64,000 bases of DNA, from assembly GCA_024233875.1 (NCBI GenBank), contig JACKPB010000005.1:248001-312000 (forward strand), in the 5' to 3' direction. Below are positions 44,201-52,793 of the stretch, piece after piece. The position numbers were made by a program, and so were the translations under genes. Every line of letters starts with the position of its first letter. Position 1 is the stretch's first letter. The notes beneath the pieces were generated by a model. That model made no database searches. It was not told the DNA's origin and saw only the letters and a program-made list of their open reading frames with translations. This DNA comes from Leptospiraceae bacterium. GTDB taxonomy: Bacteria > Spirochaetota > Leptospiria > Leptospirales > Leptospiraceae.

Positions 44201-46600
44201 TTAGAATTTTAGTTTTTTAAGAGTAGATTCACCGAGAAGGATTTTTACAACATCCTGAAAGGTTTTTACGGGATAGAATTTCATACCTTTTTTCACGTAA
44301 TCCTGAACTTCTTTCAAATGTCTCTGATTGTCTTCGGGGAAGATGATGTTTTTGATACCTACCCTCTTGGCAGCCACTATCTTCTCTTTGAGCCCGCCGA
44401 TTGGGAGAACTTCTCCTGTAAGAGTCAATTCTCCTGTCATTCCGAATCCGGATTTGATAGTTCGATCTAAGACTAAAGACAAAATCGCTATGGCCATAGT
44501 GATCCCCGCACTCGGACCGTCCTTTGGAGTAGCTCCATCCGGGACATGAAGATGAACCCGATTGTTTTCCCAAAGTTCTTTATCTCCGTAGAGATGTTGG
44601 ACATAACTCAGGGCTATACTTGCCGATTCATGCATTACCTTGCCCAACTTCCCTGTGAGCTGAAGACCGCCTTTGGAATTTAGAAGAATGGCTTCCACAA
44701 AGAGAGTGGCTCCTCCCATAGAAGTCCAGGCGAGACCGAGAGCTGTACCGGGTCGATTGGGATGAATCATTCTTTCATCTATAAAATGAGGTGTCCCGAG
44801 ATAGGACTCCAGTGATGATTTCTCGATCGATTTGGGTAGTTTGTTTCCACTTACATAGTCAAAAGCGATTTTTCGGAGAAGTTTGTCCGTGGTTCTCTCC
44901 AATCCTCTCAGGCCGGATTCCCTCGAATAGGAATTGATAAGATACTCAATTGTATCACGGGAAATGTCAATTTTCTTGTTCGTCAAACCATTTCGGTTCA
45001 TCACTTTTTTCCAGAGGTATTTCTGGAATATAACAATCTTCTCTTCGGTGATGTACCCCGAAAGTCGAATCAAATCCATACGATCCAAAAGGACACGGGG
45101 AATGGTATCTATAGTATTGGCAGTGGCTATGAAAAATACCCTCGAAAGATCAAAGGGTAAATCCAGGTAGTGATCCCGAAAGCTGGAGTTTTGTTCCGGA
45201 TCTAGAACCTCCAAAAGAGCACCTGAAGGGTCTCCGGAGAAACCTACCCTCAATTTGTCGATTTCATCCAGGAGGATCACCGGATCTCTCTCTTTCATAA
45301 TCCTCAGTCCATTGATGATCTTTCCGGGTAGAGCACCGATGTAGGTTCTTCTGTGCCCTTTGATCTCAGCTTCATCCCTCACTCCTCCAAGTGAAATACG
45401 AAAAAACTTTCTACCCAGAGACTCGGCTACGGATTTTGCAATTGAGGTCTTTCCCACTCCGGGAGGTCCGACCAGACAGAGAATAGTGGTTGTGGAGCTG
45501 GATGTGTTTAATTGTTTGACAGCCAAATATTCCAAAATTCGGGATTTGACGTCTTCCAAACGATAGTGATCCCTATCTAGGATTTTTTGAGATTTATTGA
45601 TATCTATAGATTTTTCGACAGGGTGTTCCCAGGGGAGAGCTTCGATTGTATCCAGATAATTTCGTATTACATTGTAGTCTGCTGAATGGGGATCGGAATA
45701 GTTCAGCTTTTCCATCTCTCTTTCAACTTCCTGAATGATCTCCTGTGATACAGGAATCTCCTGAAGTCTCTTGAGTAAGTCTTCATATTTCTTTTCGGTC
45801 CTCTCCTCCAGACCGAGTTCCCCCTGAATGGCCTTGAGTTGTTCCCTCAAAAAAAACTGTCTTTGTTGCTTGTCCATTTTGTCATTGATCTGGTCGTTGA
45901 TCTTCTTTTGGATATCTATGAGTTCGAGTTCTTTCTTGAGATAGATTATGACTTTTTCCAAACGCAAATGGACACTTTCTGTTTCCAGAACATCCTGATA
46001 TTCTTCTTTCTCCAGATTGAGGATAGAGCAAACAAAATCAGCCATCTTCCCGGGTTGAGTCATATTGACCAGAGTGAGTTTCATCTCTTCTGTAAAAAGA
46101 GGGTTGTTTTGTGCTAGATCCTTGGTGTAGATGAGGAGGGTTCTCATCAATGCCTTCAGGTCAGACCTGGATCCATTCTCCATTCTATCTTCGGGGTACT
46201 TTACATTGGCGAGGATATAGGGATCTTCGGAGAGAACTTTTTGAATTCGAAATCGATGCAGAGTATTGATCAGGATATTGACTCCACCATCGGGAAGATT
46301 TAACTTCTTTAAGATCTTAGCTACCACTCCAACAGGATAGATGTTCTTGGAGGAATTGCTATTTTGCTCTTCTTCGTCTTTAACAAGAATCAGTCCGATG
46401 TAATTGTCATTTTTATAAACTTCTTCGTGAGATATGGAGATCTTACCGGAAGGAACTATGATCGGAGTGATGATGCCGGGAAATATAGGCCTACTTTTGA
46501 TGGGTAAAATAGGCAACTGGTCGGGAAGGTTCTCATCCATCTGAATGACTTCTTCCTCATTTCTCGCCCGGTTTTTCTTTTTCTTGTTGGTTTGTTTCAT
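44201..46600 (-). CDS. lon: ATP-dependent Lon protease
   Basis: A 799-residue Lon protease of the LonA type. Order: N-terminal LON substrate-binding domain (LPILPIKSRPIFPG), a coiled-coil region (KMDKQQRQFFLREQLKAIQ), the AAA+ module with Walker A GPPGVGKTSIAKSVAE (about residue 380) and Walker B VILLDEIDK, and the C-terminal Ser-Lys protease with PKDGPSAGITMA (Ser near 695) and LKEKIVAAKRVG (Lys near 737). A basic, acid-tailed extension of about 25 residues precedes the family start. It degrades damaged and regulatory proteins in the cytoplasm. Confidence 0.97.
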   Translation of the reverse strand: MKQTNKKKKNRARNEEEVIQMDENLPDQLPILPIKSRPIFPGIITPIIVPSGKISISHEEVYKNDNYIGLILVKDEEEQNSNSSKNIYPVGVVAKILKKLNLPDGGVNILINTLHRFRIQKVLSEDPYILANVKYPEDRMENGSRSDLKALMRTLLIYTKDLAQNNPLFTEEMKLTLVNMTQPGKMADFVCSILNLEKEEYQDVLETESVHLRLEKVIIYLKKELELIDIQKKINDQINDKMDKQQRQFFLREQLKAIQGELGLEERTEKKYEDLLKRLQEIPVSQEIIQEVEREMEKLNYSDPHSADYNVIRNYLDTIEALPWEHPVEKSIDINKSQKILDRDHYRLEDVKSRILEYLAVKQLNTSSSTTTILCLVGPPGVGKTSIAKSVAESLGRKFFRISLGGVRDEAEIKGHRRTYIGALPGKIINGLRIMKERDPVILLDEIDKLRVGFSGDPSGALLEVLDPEQNSSFRDHYLDLPFDLSRVFFIATANTIDTIPRVLLDRMDLIRLSGYITEEKIVIFQKYLWKKVMNRNGLTNKKIDISRDTIEYLINSYSRESGLRGLERTTDKLLRKIAFDYVSGNKLPKSIEKSSLESYLGTPHFIDERMIHPNRPGTALGLAWTSMGGATLFVEAILLNSKGGLQLTGKLGKVMHESASIALSYVQHLYGDKELWENNRVHLHVPDGATPKDGPSAGITMAIAILSLVLDRTIKSGFGMTGELTLTGEVLPIGGLKEKIVAAKRVGIKNIIFPEDNQRHLKEVQDYVKKGMKFYPVKTFQDVVKILLGESTLKKLKF

Positions 46601-46655
46601 TATCAGATATATGTTGTAATTTATAACCAGTATTCCTCAGGACAAATCTAAAACA

Positions 46656-47816
46656 ATGAAAAATAAATGGAAAATCAGTTTTCTAATTTCCGTTTTTCTA
46701 AATCTAATTCTAATTTTCTTTCTGGATCCTTCTCATCGAGCCTTTGTAAGAGTAAAATTTTTTGAATTATTAGGATTTGGAAAATCTGGATTTCAACTAA
46801 AAATCAATGACTCTCTCTTGATCACAGAATTCAAACCGCAGACCAGATTGCAAACTCACCGATCTGAAATTAAGGGACCGGTTGTGCCATTTATAGAATC
46901 CCACGGACATCTGGGTAAGTATTTCGGAACGAAACCTGATGAAATTTCAGCTCTTTTTGATGAATACAAAATCCAATATTTCTTTTCTTTGAATATCAAA
47001 CACGGGAAGGATTTTAAAGAATTTACAGAGGAATATAAGGATCCCAGAATTTACCATTTTGTGACTTTCAATTGGAATCGGATAAAGGAAGAGGATGGAT
47101 TCAAGAAAATGCATGAAGACCTCATTCAGGATTTTGAAAATGGTGCACGCGGAGTCAAGCTCTGGAAAAATTTCGGTCTCTACCTGACAGACAGAGAAGG
47201 AAAGAGGATACAAATGAATGACCCCAGACTCACTCCCCTTTTTGCAGAGTGTGCCAGAAGAAATATTGTAGTCTCCATTCATACAGCAGATCCGGAAGCC
47301 TTTTTCTACCCCATAGATGAAACGAACGAAAGATATGAGGAACTTCTAAAACATCCGGAATGGTCTTTTGAGCCTCTCGGAATTTCCTTTGATACTGTGA
47401 TGAAAGAAAGGGAAGAGATGTTCCAACAAAATCCGGAGACAAAATTTGTTGCACTTCACTTTGGAGAATTTGCACATCGATTGGATCGGGCTGAGGCTCT
47501 TCTTGTAAACCACCCGAATGTTTCACTTGACATAGCAGCCAGAATTGATGAATTGGGAAGGCATCCTTATTCTGTTAGAAAGTTTTTTTTAAAATGGCAG
47601 GATAGGATTCTATTCGGAACGGATGGTCCACCGGATAGAGCTAAGATGGAAATTTATGCCAGATTCCTAGAAACTGATGATGAGTACTTTGATTACTATC
47701 CAAGAAATTCCAAACGAAAAGGATTCTGGAAGATCCATGGGATTTTCTTACCTTCGGAAGTTTTAGAGAAGATATACTATAGGAATGCGATGAGATTGTT
47801 CTCATTAAAAAATTGA
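46656..47816 (+). CDS. Membrane-anchored amidohydrolase family protein
   Basis: A 386-residue protein with an N-terminal membrane segment (about 7-24) and a TIM-barrel metal-hydrolase domain of the amidohydrolase-related (PF04909-like) type. Seen motifs: ESHGHLGKYF (HxH metal pair), GARGVKLWKNFGL, VSIHTADPEAFF, VALHFGEFAHR, and the conserved aspartate in ILFGTDGPP. Substrate unknown. It is divergent from lon (55 bases) and four bases upstream of the receiver-like gene. Confidence 0.85.
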   Translation: MKNKWKISFLISVFLNLILIFFLDPSHRAFVRVKFFELLGFGKSGFQLKINDSLLITEFKPQTRLQTHRSEIKGPVVPFIESHGHLGKYFGTKPDEISALFDEYKIQYFFSLNIKHGKDFKEFTEEYKDPRIYHFVTFNWNRIKEEDGFKKMHEDLIQDFENGARGVKLWKNFGLYLTDREGKRIQMNDPRLTPLFAECARRNIVVSIHTADPEAFFYPIDETNERYEELLKHPEWSFEPLGISFDTVMKEREEMFQQNPETKFVALHFGEFAHRLDRAEALLVNHPNVSLDIAARIDELGRHPYSVRKFFLKWQDRILFGTDGPPDRAKMEIYARFLETDDEYFDYYPRNSKRKGFWKIHGIFLPSEVLEKIYYRNAMRLFSLKN

Positions 47817-47820
47817 TATT

Positions 47821-48576
47821 ATGGTTAAATTGTTCAATGTATTGATCGGAGACACAGATCTCAAGGAAGCAACAAGACTTTCCCAAAAGCTCGATCTATA
47901 TAATTTTCACACTGAAACCTTTGCCAACGCAAACAAAATCCTATCCTCTATTCAGGAAAAATCATACGATATCTTTCTCACGGTAGAATTTTTACAGGGA
48001 ATGGATGTATATGCGATCTGTGAAAAGATACGACAGATCAATACGAATCTTCCAATCATCCTCATGACCAAAGAAACTGACAAGCACCGGATCACCCGGG
48101 CTACCCAGGTAGGAGTGAAGGGTTTCTTATTTCAACCGATTCCCGAAGCTAGACTTTTGGAGACTCTAAAGAAAAATATTCCCATCTCAGAAGATGAACT
48201 CGTTATCAAATCCGAGCTGCCGATGAAATGGGAGTACAATAATTATGGGTCCACAGAATTCATAGCGGAACGATCGGCCAACATCCATCACAGACAACTC
48301 GAAGTGACTTTTAGTGGAATCCCGACACCGGGTGCAATGAGGGAATTTATCAAGGATGTCTCTAACCAAATCTTCAAAATGGCAAATGTTACTTCAATTT
48401 CTATGGTTTTGCCAAAAGAATTTCATTATTGCCAGGATTCCAATCGAATGGTGGAAGAAGTAATTTTAAAATTACAATCTTCCTTTCAGTTTCGGGCCAA
48501 ACAGATCCGATTGAGTGGAGATCTCTTTCAAATTCAGAACAATCGATTTAAAAAACTGGAATCGTTCAAAAGTTGA
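47821..48576 (+). CDS. Degenerate response-regulator receiver protein
   Basis: A 251-residue protein with an N-terminal receiver-like domain (1-120) and an unassigned C-terminal domain (about 150-251). The acidic cluster is reduced to GDTD (10-13). The residue aligned with the phosphorylated aspartate is Val55 (DIFLTVEFLQGMD, with Glu56 beside it), and the conserved lysine is Gln105 (FLFQPIP). It therefore probably works without phosphorylation, as pseudo-receivers do. The C-terminus is not a known DNA-binding or enzymatic output. It lies between the amidohydrolase and outer membrane protein genes in one direction. Confidence 0.78.
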   Translation: MVKLFNVLIGDTDLKEATRLSQKLDLYNFHTETFANANKILSSIQEKSYDIFLTVEFLQGMDVYAICEKIRQINTNLPIILMTKETDKHRITRATQVGVKGFLFQPIPEARLLETLKKNIPISEDELVIKSELPMKWEYNNYGSTEFIAERSANIHHRQLEVTFSGIPTPGAMREFIKDVSNQIFKMANVTSISMVLPKEFHYCQDSNRMVEEVILKLQSSFQFRAKQIRLSGDLFQIQNNRFKKLESFKS

Positions 48577-48629
48577 CAACTAAGAAAAAAACATAACGGA
48601 AAAGAAAAAGAAAAGTCTAAGTAAATATT

Positions 48630-50282
48630 ATGAAATTCAGAATGAAGAATCCTTTCCTAATCATCTCTCTTTATTTTCTGAATTTATTATTCTTCATGAT
48701 CCTTTCGGTAGCTCCGGAACTCTCAGCTCAGGTAAATTCCCCCCCCTACCTACCCCCGGGAGCCAATACGAAACCCAAGATGGATACCCTCGGTCTCGAC
48801 TTCGGTATCAATAAGTACGATTCCGACTACTACCTCTATGTTAATCCCACCTTCAACCTGAATTTTACAGATTGGGGGATAGGCTTTCAGATTCCACTCA
48901 ACCTACTTCTCCTGGACAAAGAACCCAAAATGACAAACTCAAGTGTGGGTATGCTCCGTCCGGGAGACTACGATTCCAAGTTAGATTATCAAAAGATATT
49001 GAACTATATTTATTTTGGTACCTATGGAATCTACAAACCGGAAGAAATCACCTACTCCATTTACATCGGAAAACTTTTTGATGGATACATAGGTCACGGA
49101 ACCATCATCAATCGTTATGTAAACAATTTGACCGTAGACCATTACAAACAGGGAGTTATGGCAGACATCAATACGGATTGGGGTGGAGTTCAGGTCTTTA
49201 CCAATTCTGTTCTCGATAGAAAAGAAGTCAATTCTGCAAGAGCCTATGTAAGACCCTTCGGAATATTTCTGGCTGCCTACTCCCTATACACCGGAGGCCC
49301 TCCCAAGCTAATGATGCCTGGCAATGTTTTGGATGCGGTGGGTAGGAAAAAGGTGGGTGAAGAAGTGGATGAAGTTTCCATCATAGAAGAAAAAGATGGG
49401 AAGCTTATAGAACGGAAAGAAGAAGCACCCCGAGCCAAATACGATGATGAGAAACCCAAAAAGACGGGATGGGGCTATGATCATTTCCTCAATCGGATAG
49501 CGCTTGGCTACACTGTCGCCTATGATGGGGCGGCTCCCAATCAACTCACATTTGATTCGACCGGAACTTTAAAATTTGACAGCAATAATGACCCGCTGGC
49601 TGCCAGCACCCAAAAAATCAGTATAGAGGGATACGATGCAGAATTCAAGATCTTCAATCTGAGCTGGTTTGAACTCACACCCTACTATGATGTGAATCGA
49701 ATCAAATTCCTGAACAATGCTCAGGGGAAGCACTACGGGATTCATGCCAAAATAGGTGGAAAGCAATTGAATCTCACCGTCAAACCCGAATTCAGACAAA
49801 TGGACTCCAATTATATACCGATTTACTTTGATAGTTATTATGAGATTGAAAGGTTTCAGGTCAATCTGGACAATAACTTTCCCCTCACGAAGTATGAATA
49901 TGTGACTGACATTCAATCCAATGGCTCAAAAATCAAAGGTTACTATCATACTGTAGTTCTGAATGTCTACAGCATCGGTCTCGAAGGCAATTACGAGGAC
50001 TATGATGGTGAGGACAACTCCAGAGTTTTTGTGGGTCTCTATGTTCCCATTGGTTCGATGTTTCGTATTTCAGGGTTCTACCAGAAAAAAGGTTTCAATA
50101 AATTTTCTCAGGCTTTCAAGATGGACGACAAAGCGATGGGGGTGGGAGAACTGGCAGTCAATCTAAGTTTTGTCACTCTAAAAGTTCAAAACCGTAGACG
50201 CTGGGTTTTTGATTCAGAATTCAATCAATTTAAGTCAAAAGACGAGACCGTCTTTATGGCATCCGGTGGAAAATCTTTTTAA
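48630..50282 (+). CDS. Beta-barrel outer membrane protein
   Basis: A 550-residue protein with a signal peptide ending in LSAQVN and a proline-rich mature N-terminus, followed by alternating amphipathic beta strands rich in Tyr, Phe and Asn. A charged insertion (about 230-280, EEVDEVSIIEEKDGKLIERK) is probably an extracellular loop or plug. The sequence ends MASGGKSF, consistent with an outer-membrane terminal aromatic. I infer an integral outer membrane protein; no specific porin or receptor family recognised. Confidence 0.75.
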   Translation: MKFRMKNPFLIISLYFLNLLFFMILSVAPELSAQVNSPPYLPPGANTKPKMDTLGLDFGINKYDSDYYLYVNPTFNLNFTDWGIGFQIPLNLLLLDKEPKMTNSSVGMLRPGDYDSKLDYQKILNYIYFGTYGIYKPEEITYSIYIGKLFDGYIGHGTIINRYVNNLTVDHYKQGVMADINTDWGGVQVFTNSVLDRKEVNSARAYVRPFGIFLAAYSLYTGGPPKLMMPGNVLDAVGRKKVGEEVDEVSIIEEKDGKLIERKEEAPRAKYDDEKPKKTGWGYDHFLNRIALGYTVAYDGAAPNQLTFDSTGTLKFDSNNDPLAASTQKISIEGYDAEFKIFNLSWFELTPYYDVNRIKFLNNAQGKHYGIHAKIGGKQLNLTVKPEFRQMDSNYIPIYFDSYYEIERFQVNLDNNFPLTKYEYVTDIQSNGSKIKGYYHTVVLNVYSIGLEGNYEDYDGEDNSRVFVGLYVPIGSMFRISGFYQKKGFNKFSQAFKMDDKAMGVGELAVNLSFVTLKVQNRRRWVFDSEFNQFKSKDETVFMASGGKSF

Positions 50283-50313
50283 GAATTACAGACTCAGGTG
50301 AATTTCAACTCAT

Positions 50314-50403
50314 AGTCATTTTCAAAAGGTTAACTCAATCGGCTATAAAATGGCTACCTACCAGAATAGAAAAAGTGTAATTATTTATGAGAATTGGTAT
50401 TTA
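50314..50403 (+). repeat. ~95-bp repeat, unit 3 (diverged)
   Basis: Begins AGTCATTTTCAAAAG and ends TTATTTATGAGAATTGGTAT, as units 1 and 2 at 26840-27033, with shared inner blocks (TATAAAATG, AATAGAAAAAGTGTAA). It lies 31 bases after the outer membrane protein stop, on the same strand as the other two. Confidence 0.65.
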
Positions 50404-50422
50404 GAATTCCGAAAATAGTAAG

Positions 50423-50605
50423 GTGATAGAAAAAAAACAATCCTTCTCCGGTCGCAGTCCCAAGGTATTAGATTTCCAATTAGCTAAAATGAAACGTTTA
50501 TTAGAAAAAGATGGGTTTCGAATTCTGGATTCAGAGGGTTCCATTTTGGAAGTCGGAGATGCTCAAAAAATAAAAAGGGAGAATGATTCCATCACCCTCC
50601 CCTGA
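50423..50605 (+). CDS. Small hypothetical protein (uncertain)
   Basis: A 60-residue frame starting at GTG, hydrophilic and lysine-rich, with a helical start and a short C-terminal beta-like stretch (GFRILDSEGSILEV). The ribosome site is weak (TAAG close to the start). The composition looks protein-like and it does not lie opposite another gene, but no family is recognised. A six-pair stem-loop, CCTGAG/CTCAGG (50601-50616), overlaps the stop codon and may end the transcript. Confidence 0.4.
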   Translation: MIEKKQSFSGRSPKVLDFQLAKMKRLLEKDGFRILDSEGSILEVGDAQKIKRENDSITLP

Positions 50606-50616
50606 GCTGTCTCAGG
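50601..50616 (+). terminator. Short stem-loop at the stop codon of the 60-residue frame
   Basis: Perfect CCTGAG-CTGT-CTCAGG hairpin followed by TAGTATTCTTT, only weakly T-rich. It could end transcription from the outer membrane protein gene or the small frame. The convergent LruC remnant ends nearby on the minus strand. Confidence 0.4.
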
Positions 50617-50625
50617 TAGTATTCT

Positions 50626-50860
50626 TTAAAATATATTTACAGAAGTTTTGTTGTATACCCAATTTTTAAAATTCACTCCTCCGGAAAGAACCCGGTTGGC
50701 AAACTCGGGATAACCGGCTGTAATTTCTTTTTTCTCTTTCATTTGTTTGAAATCGTTTCCTAAAATAGAACCCAGGGATACCCGGATTTATCTAGGAAGT
50801 ACTTTCCTTTTGACGGATCAGATGCATCCTCACATGTTTTCAAATAGGAAGGTTCATTCA
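50626..50860 (-). pseudogene. Truncated LruC-domain (DUF4842-like) protein remnant
   Basis: On the minus strand, two frames joined by a frameshift near 50770 read NEPSYLKTCEDASDPSKGKY, then FLDKSGYPW, then GSILGNDFKQ and YPEFANRVLSGGVNFKNWV, and stop at 50626-50628. The order D-x-S-x-G-x-F-L-D-x-x-G-x-P-W followed by an I-x-x-x-Y-P-x-F...S-G-G...N-W block is the C-terminal pattern of LruC/DUF4842 domains. Everything upstream is missing: the remnant stops at the edge of the inverted-repeat element at 50853-51024. Assignment is from motif memory and should be tested by profile search. Confidence 0.7.
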
Positions 50861-51024
50861 GCCAGCGCATTTTTTTCTGAGCATTTTAATTTTTTTATTC
50901 AAAATCATATTTTACTAATAGACGAATAAAAATAGGGGATTGGGGACGATAAGTCCACAATTTGCCGTGAGAGACTCCTTCACTGCAACTCACCTTTCTT
51001 TCGAATTGCGTTAGGTGAGTTACC
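50853..51024 (-). repeat. Inverted-repeat element, copy C (MITE-like, inverted)
   Basis: Read on the minus strand it starts GGTAACTCACCTAACGCA, has a hairpin CTCACCT/AGGTGAG, a second hairpin GGAC-TTATC-GTCC, the AATCCCC block and the shared 35-base core (50902-50936 on plus), and ends near GCGCTGGCTGAATGAACC. Core differs from copy A at 2 of 35 positions. Its far end abuts the LruC remnant; its other end is nine bases past the stop-side end of the hexapeptide protein gene. No transposase frame. Confidence 0.68.
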
Positions 51025-51033
51025 TAGATCCAT

Positions 51034-52434
51034 TCATTGTTTTATCCTAAAGAGTGATTTCAAAAATATTTTAAAATCTAAAAAATTCGTTCTGGTTTTG
51101 ATGTAGAATTCTTCGGATATCATACTTTCTTCGATTTCGGGCGGAGAATTATTTTCCGATTCCCAGAGTGTAAACAATCCTGTTGGATATCTAACTGAAT
51201 CCGAAAAAGCCGAGTTCCCAACAAGATGAATATCGCCTCTGATCACCTTCCAAAATAGAAAATATTTACTTATGTATTGAATCTTAGAATTTATAAAAAC
51301 AGTATTTAAATTGTAAACTTCAGGTTTTCCGGTCAGATCTCTTTCTTTTCCGGCAATTTTAAGAATTTGATTTTGAAAAAGATCCTTTTTCATGAAATTA
51401 AAAAGAATATAAACAATGACAATCGGTAAAAAGAAAAGAAGACAGAAGGCAGAAATAAATTTTTCAAGAAATGAATTCATATGCCCCTCCGAAACTTGAT
51501 TCACTTCATCAATTAAGATTCCCTCGGGTACATGTATCCTATCTCCGGTATCGTATTTGATCAAAGATTTTTTGATAACAAACATCTCTGATACTCTGGT
51601 GAATTCTCCGAGAAATGTAAATGGTGCAATATAGGAATCGGTAATTTCTGTATTTACAGATACAATACAACCTTCTCCAATCACAACATTGGGACCGATC
51701 ACAGCCCCGTCCTCTATGACTGAGTCTTTTCCGATCACAACCGGAGGATAGATCTTGGCTCCGGCTGAGATTCTCACTCCCTGTCCTACAAAAAAATCAT
51801 CCTTATTTTTTTGAATGGAGGAGTTGATCTTTCCCCACTTTTCCTCCATGAGTTCTAAATTCCAATTCCAGATCGAATTGAGAGAATTCAACTCTCTGAT
51901 TGGGATATTGAGTTTGATGACTTTCTGGGGATTGAATCTGTTTATATCCGATTCATTTTGAGAGAGATGATAGAAAATATGATTTCCCTGAAGATCTTTT
52001 ACTAAAACGATTGAAACATCTTTTCGATCCGAATGAGAAAAAACAGTATAATCCGTCCAATCAGATTGAGTGACTTTTTTCACATAACGGAAAAAATCCG
52101 GATGAAGAAAAGTATCTGAAGGTATGAACAAAGTGGTGGAGTCGATGCTGATCCTTTTCACAGCTTCTCTGAGTGTAACAGGATCCTTTATGATCTTATA
52201 AAACAAATTGATCCCAAACTTACTTCCATCTCCTAAGATTTGTCGGGTTTCATAAACAAACTCAGAAATCATAATCACGATGTCTCTGATTCCGCATTCA
52301 TACGCAATTGAAAACATGTATTCATAATATCCCAAATTCAATGCAGGTGGATTGCAGGATCCCATAGCAGAAAATAAAGATCCTATCTCTTCTGATATTT
52401 TGGTTTGATAAATTACTAGTTTTACATCTTTCAA
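51034..52434 (-). CDS. Hexapeptide-repeat protein with degenerate nucleotidyl- and sugar-transferase modules
   Basis: A 466-residue protein in three parts. The N-terminal ~190 residues follow a sugar nucleotidyltransferase plan (ALNLGYYEYMF, ETRQILGDGSKFGI, LFIPSDTFLHP) but lack the GxGTR nucleotide loop at the start. Residues ~215-300 form a left-handed beta-helix (IYPPVVIGKDSVIEDGAVIG). The C-terminal part has a hydrophobic segment (about 330-350) and WKVIRGDIHLVG, as in initiating sugar transferases, without their usual DELPQ motif. Start TTG at 52434 with AGGG upstream, directly at the stop of the WecG remnant. Possibly a non-catalytic assembly factor for polysaccharide. Confidence 0.75.
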   Translation of the reverse strand: MKDVKLVIYQTKISEEIGSLFSAMGSCNPPALNLGYYEYMFSIAYECGIRDIVIMISEFVYETRQILGDGSKFGINLFYKIIKDPVTLREAVKRISIDSTTLFIPSDTFLHPDFFRYVKKVTQSDWTDYTVFSHSDRKDVSIVLVKDLQGNHIFYHLSQNESDINRFNPQKVIKLNIPIRELNSLNSIWNWNLELMEEKWGKINSSIQKNKDDFFVGQGVRISAGAKIYPPVVIGKDSVIEDGAVIGPNVVIGEGCIVSVNTEITDSYIAPFTFLGEFTRVSEMFVIKKSLIKYDTGDRIHVPEGILIDEVNQVSEGHMNSFLEKFISAFCLLFFLPIVIVYILFNFMKKDLFQNQILKIAGKERDLTGKPEVYNLNTVFINSKIQYISKYFLFWKVIRGDIHLVGNSAFSDSVRYPTGLFTLWESENNSPPEIEESMISEEFYIKTRTNFLDFKIFLKSLFRIKQ

Positions 52435-52764
52435 TTATTTTACCCTGAGTACAGATTCATTCTTAGAATACGATTCACTGATCTTTTCTCGGAATGAGGA
52501 ATCGTTCCATCCAGCTAACATCATATTTTTCCTATCATGACAGGTGATCAATTTTTGTTCATTTCCACTAATTTTAGACTGAAACCTATAAATCGTATAA
52601 AATAAAATTAGAGGGATAAAGTAAAGTATGAAATAAGTTAATTCTTTTGGGTAACGTTTCCAAAGCCTCAAAGATTCTGCGTACAGCCTGAAAAGCCATT
52701 CCATTCCTATTTTTCGAATCCGATTTGGAGCGCGGGAGACTTTTCCGGTTATACAAGTTCTCAT
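52435..52764 (-). pseudogene. WecG/TagA/CpsF glycosyltransferase C-terminal fragment
   Basis: The 109-residue frame begins in the middle of a family motif: GKVSRAPNRIRKIGMEWL, then FRLYAESLRLWKRYPKEL, which is the end of GT26 (WecG/TagA) domains, followed by a membrane segment and a hydrophilic tail. The catalytic N-terminal ~170 residues are missing. In the same frame upstream there is a stop two codons before the ATG, and 30 bases upstream lies the border of inverted-repeat element copy B. I read it as a 5'-truncated remnant of an operon once shared with the hexapeptide-repeat protein. Expression as a short protein is possible but unlikely to be enzymatic. Confidence 0.78.
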
Positions 52765-52793
52765 AAATCATTGCGTTTTTCCCATAACTGTAT

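Noticed and set aside
52586..52771. 61-residue minus-strand frame
   Set aside because: Alternative frame of the WecG remnant; the other frame carries the family motif.
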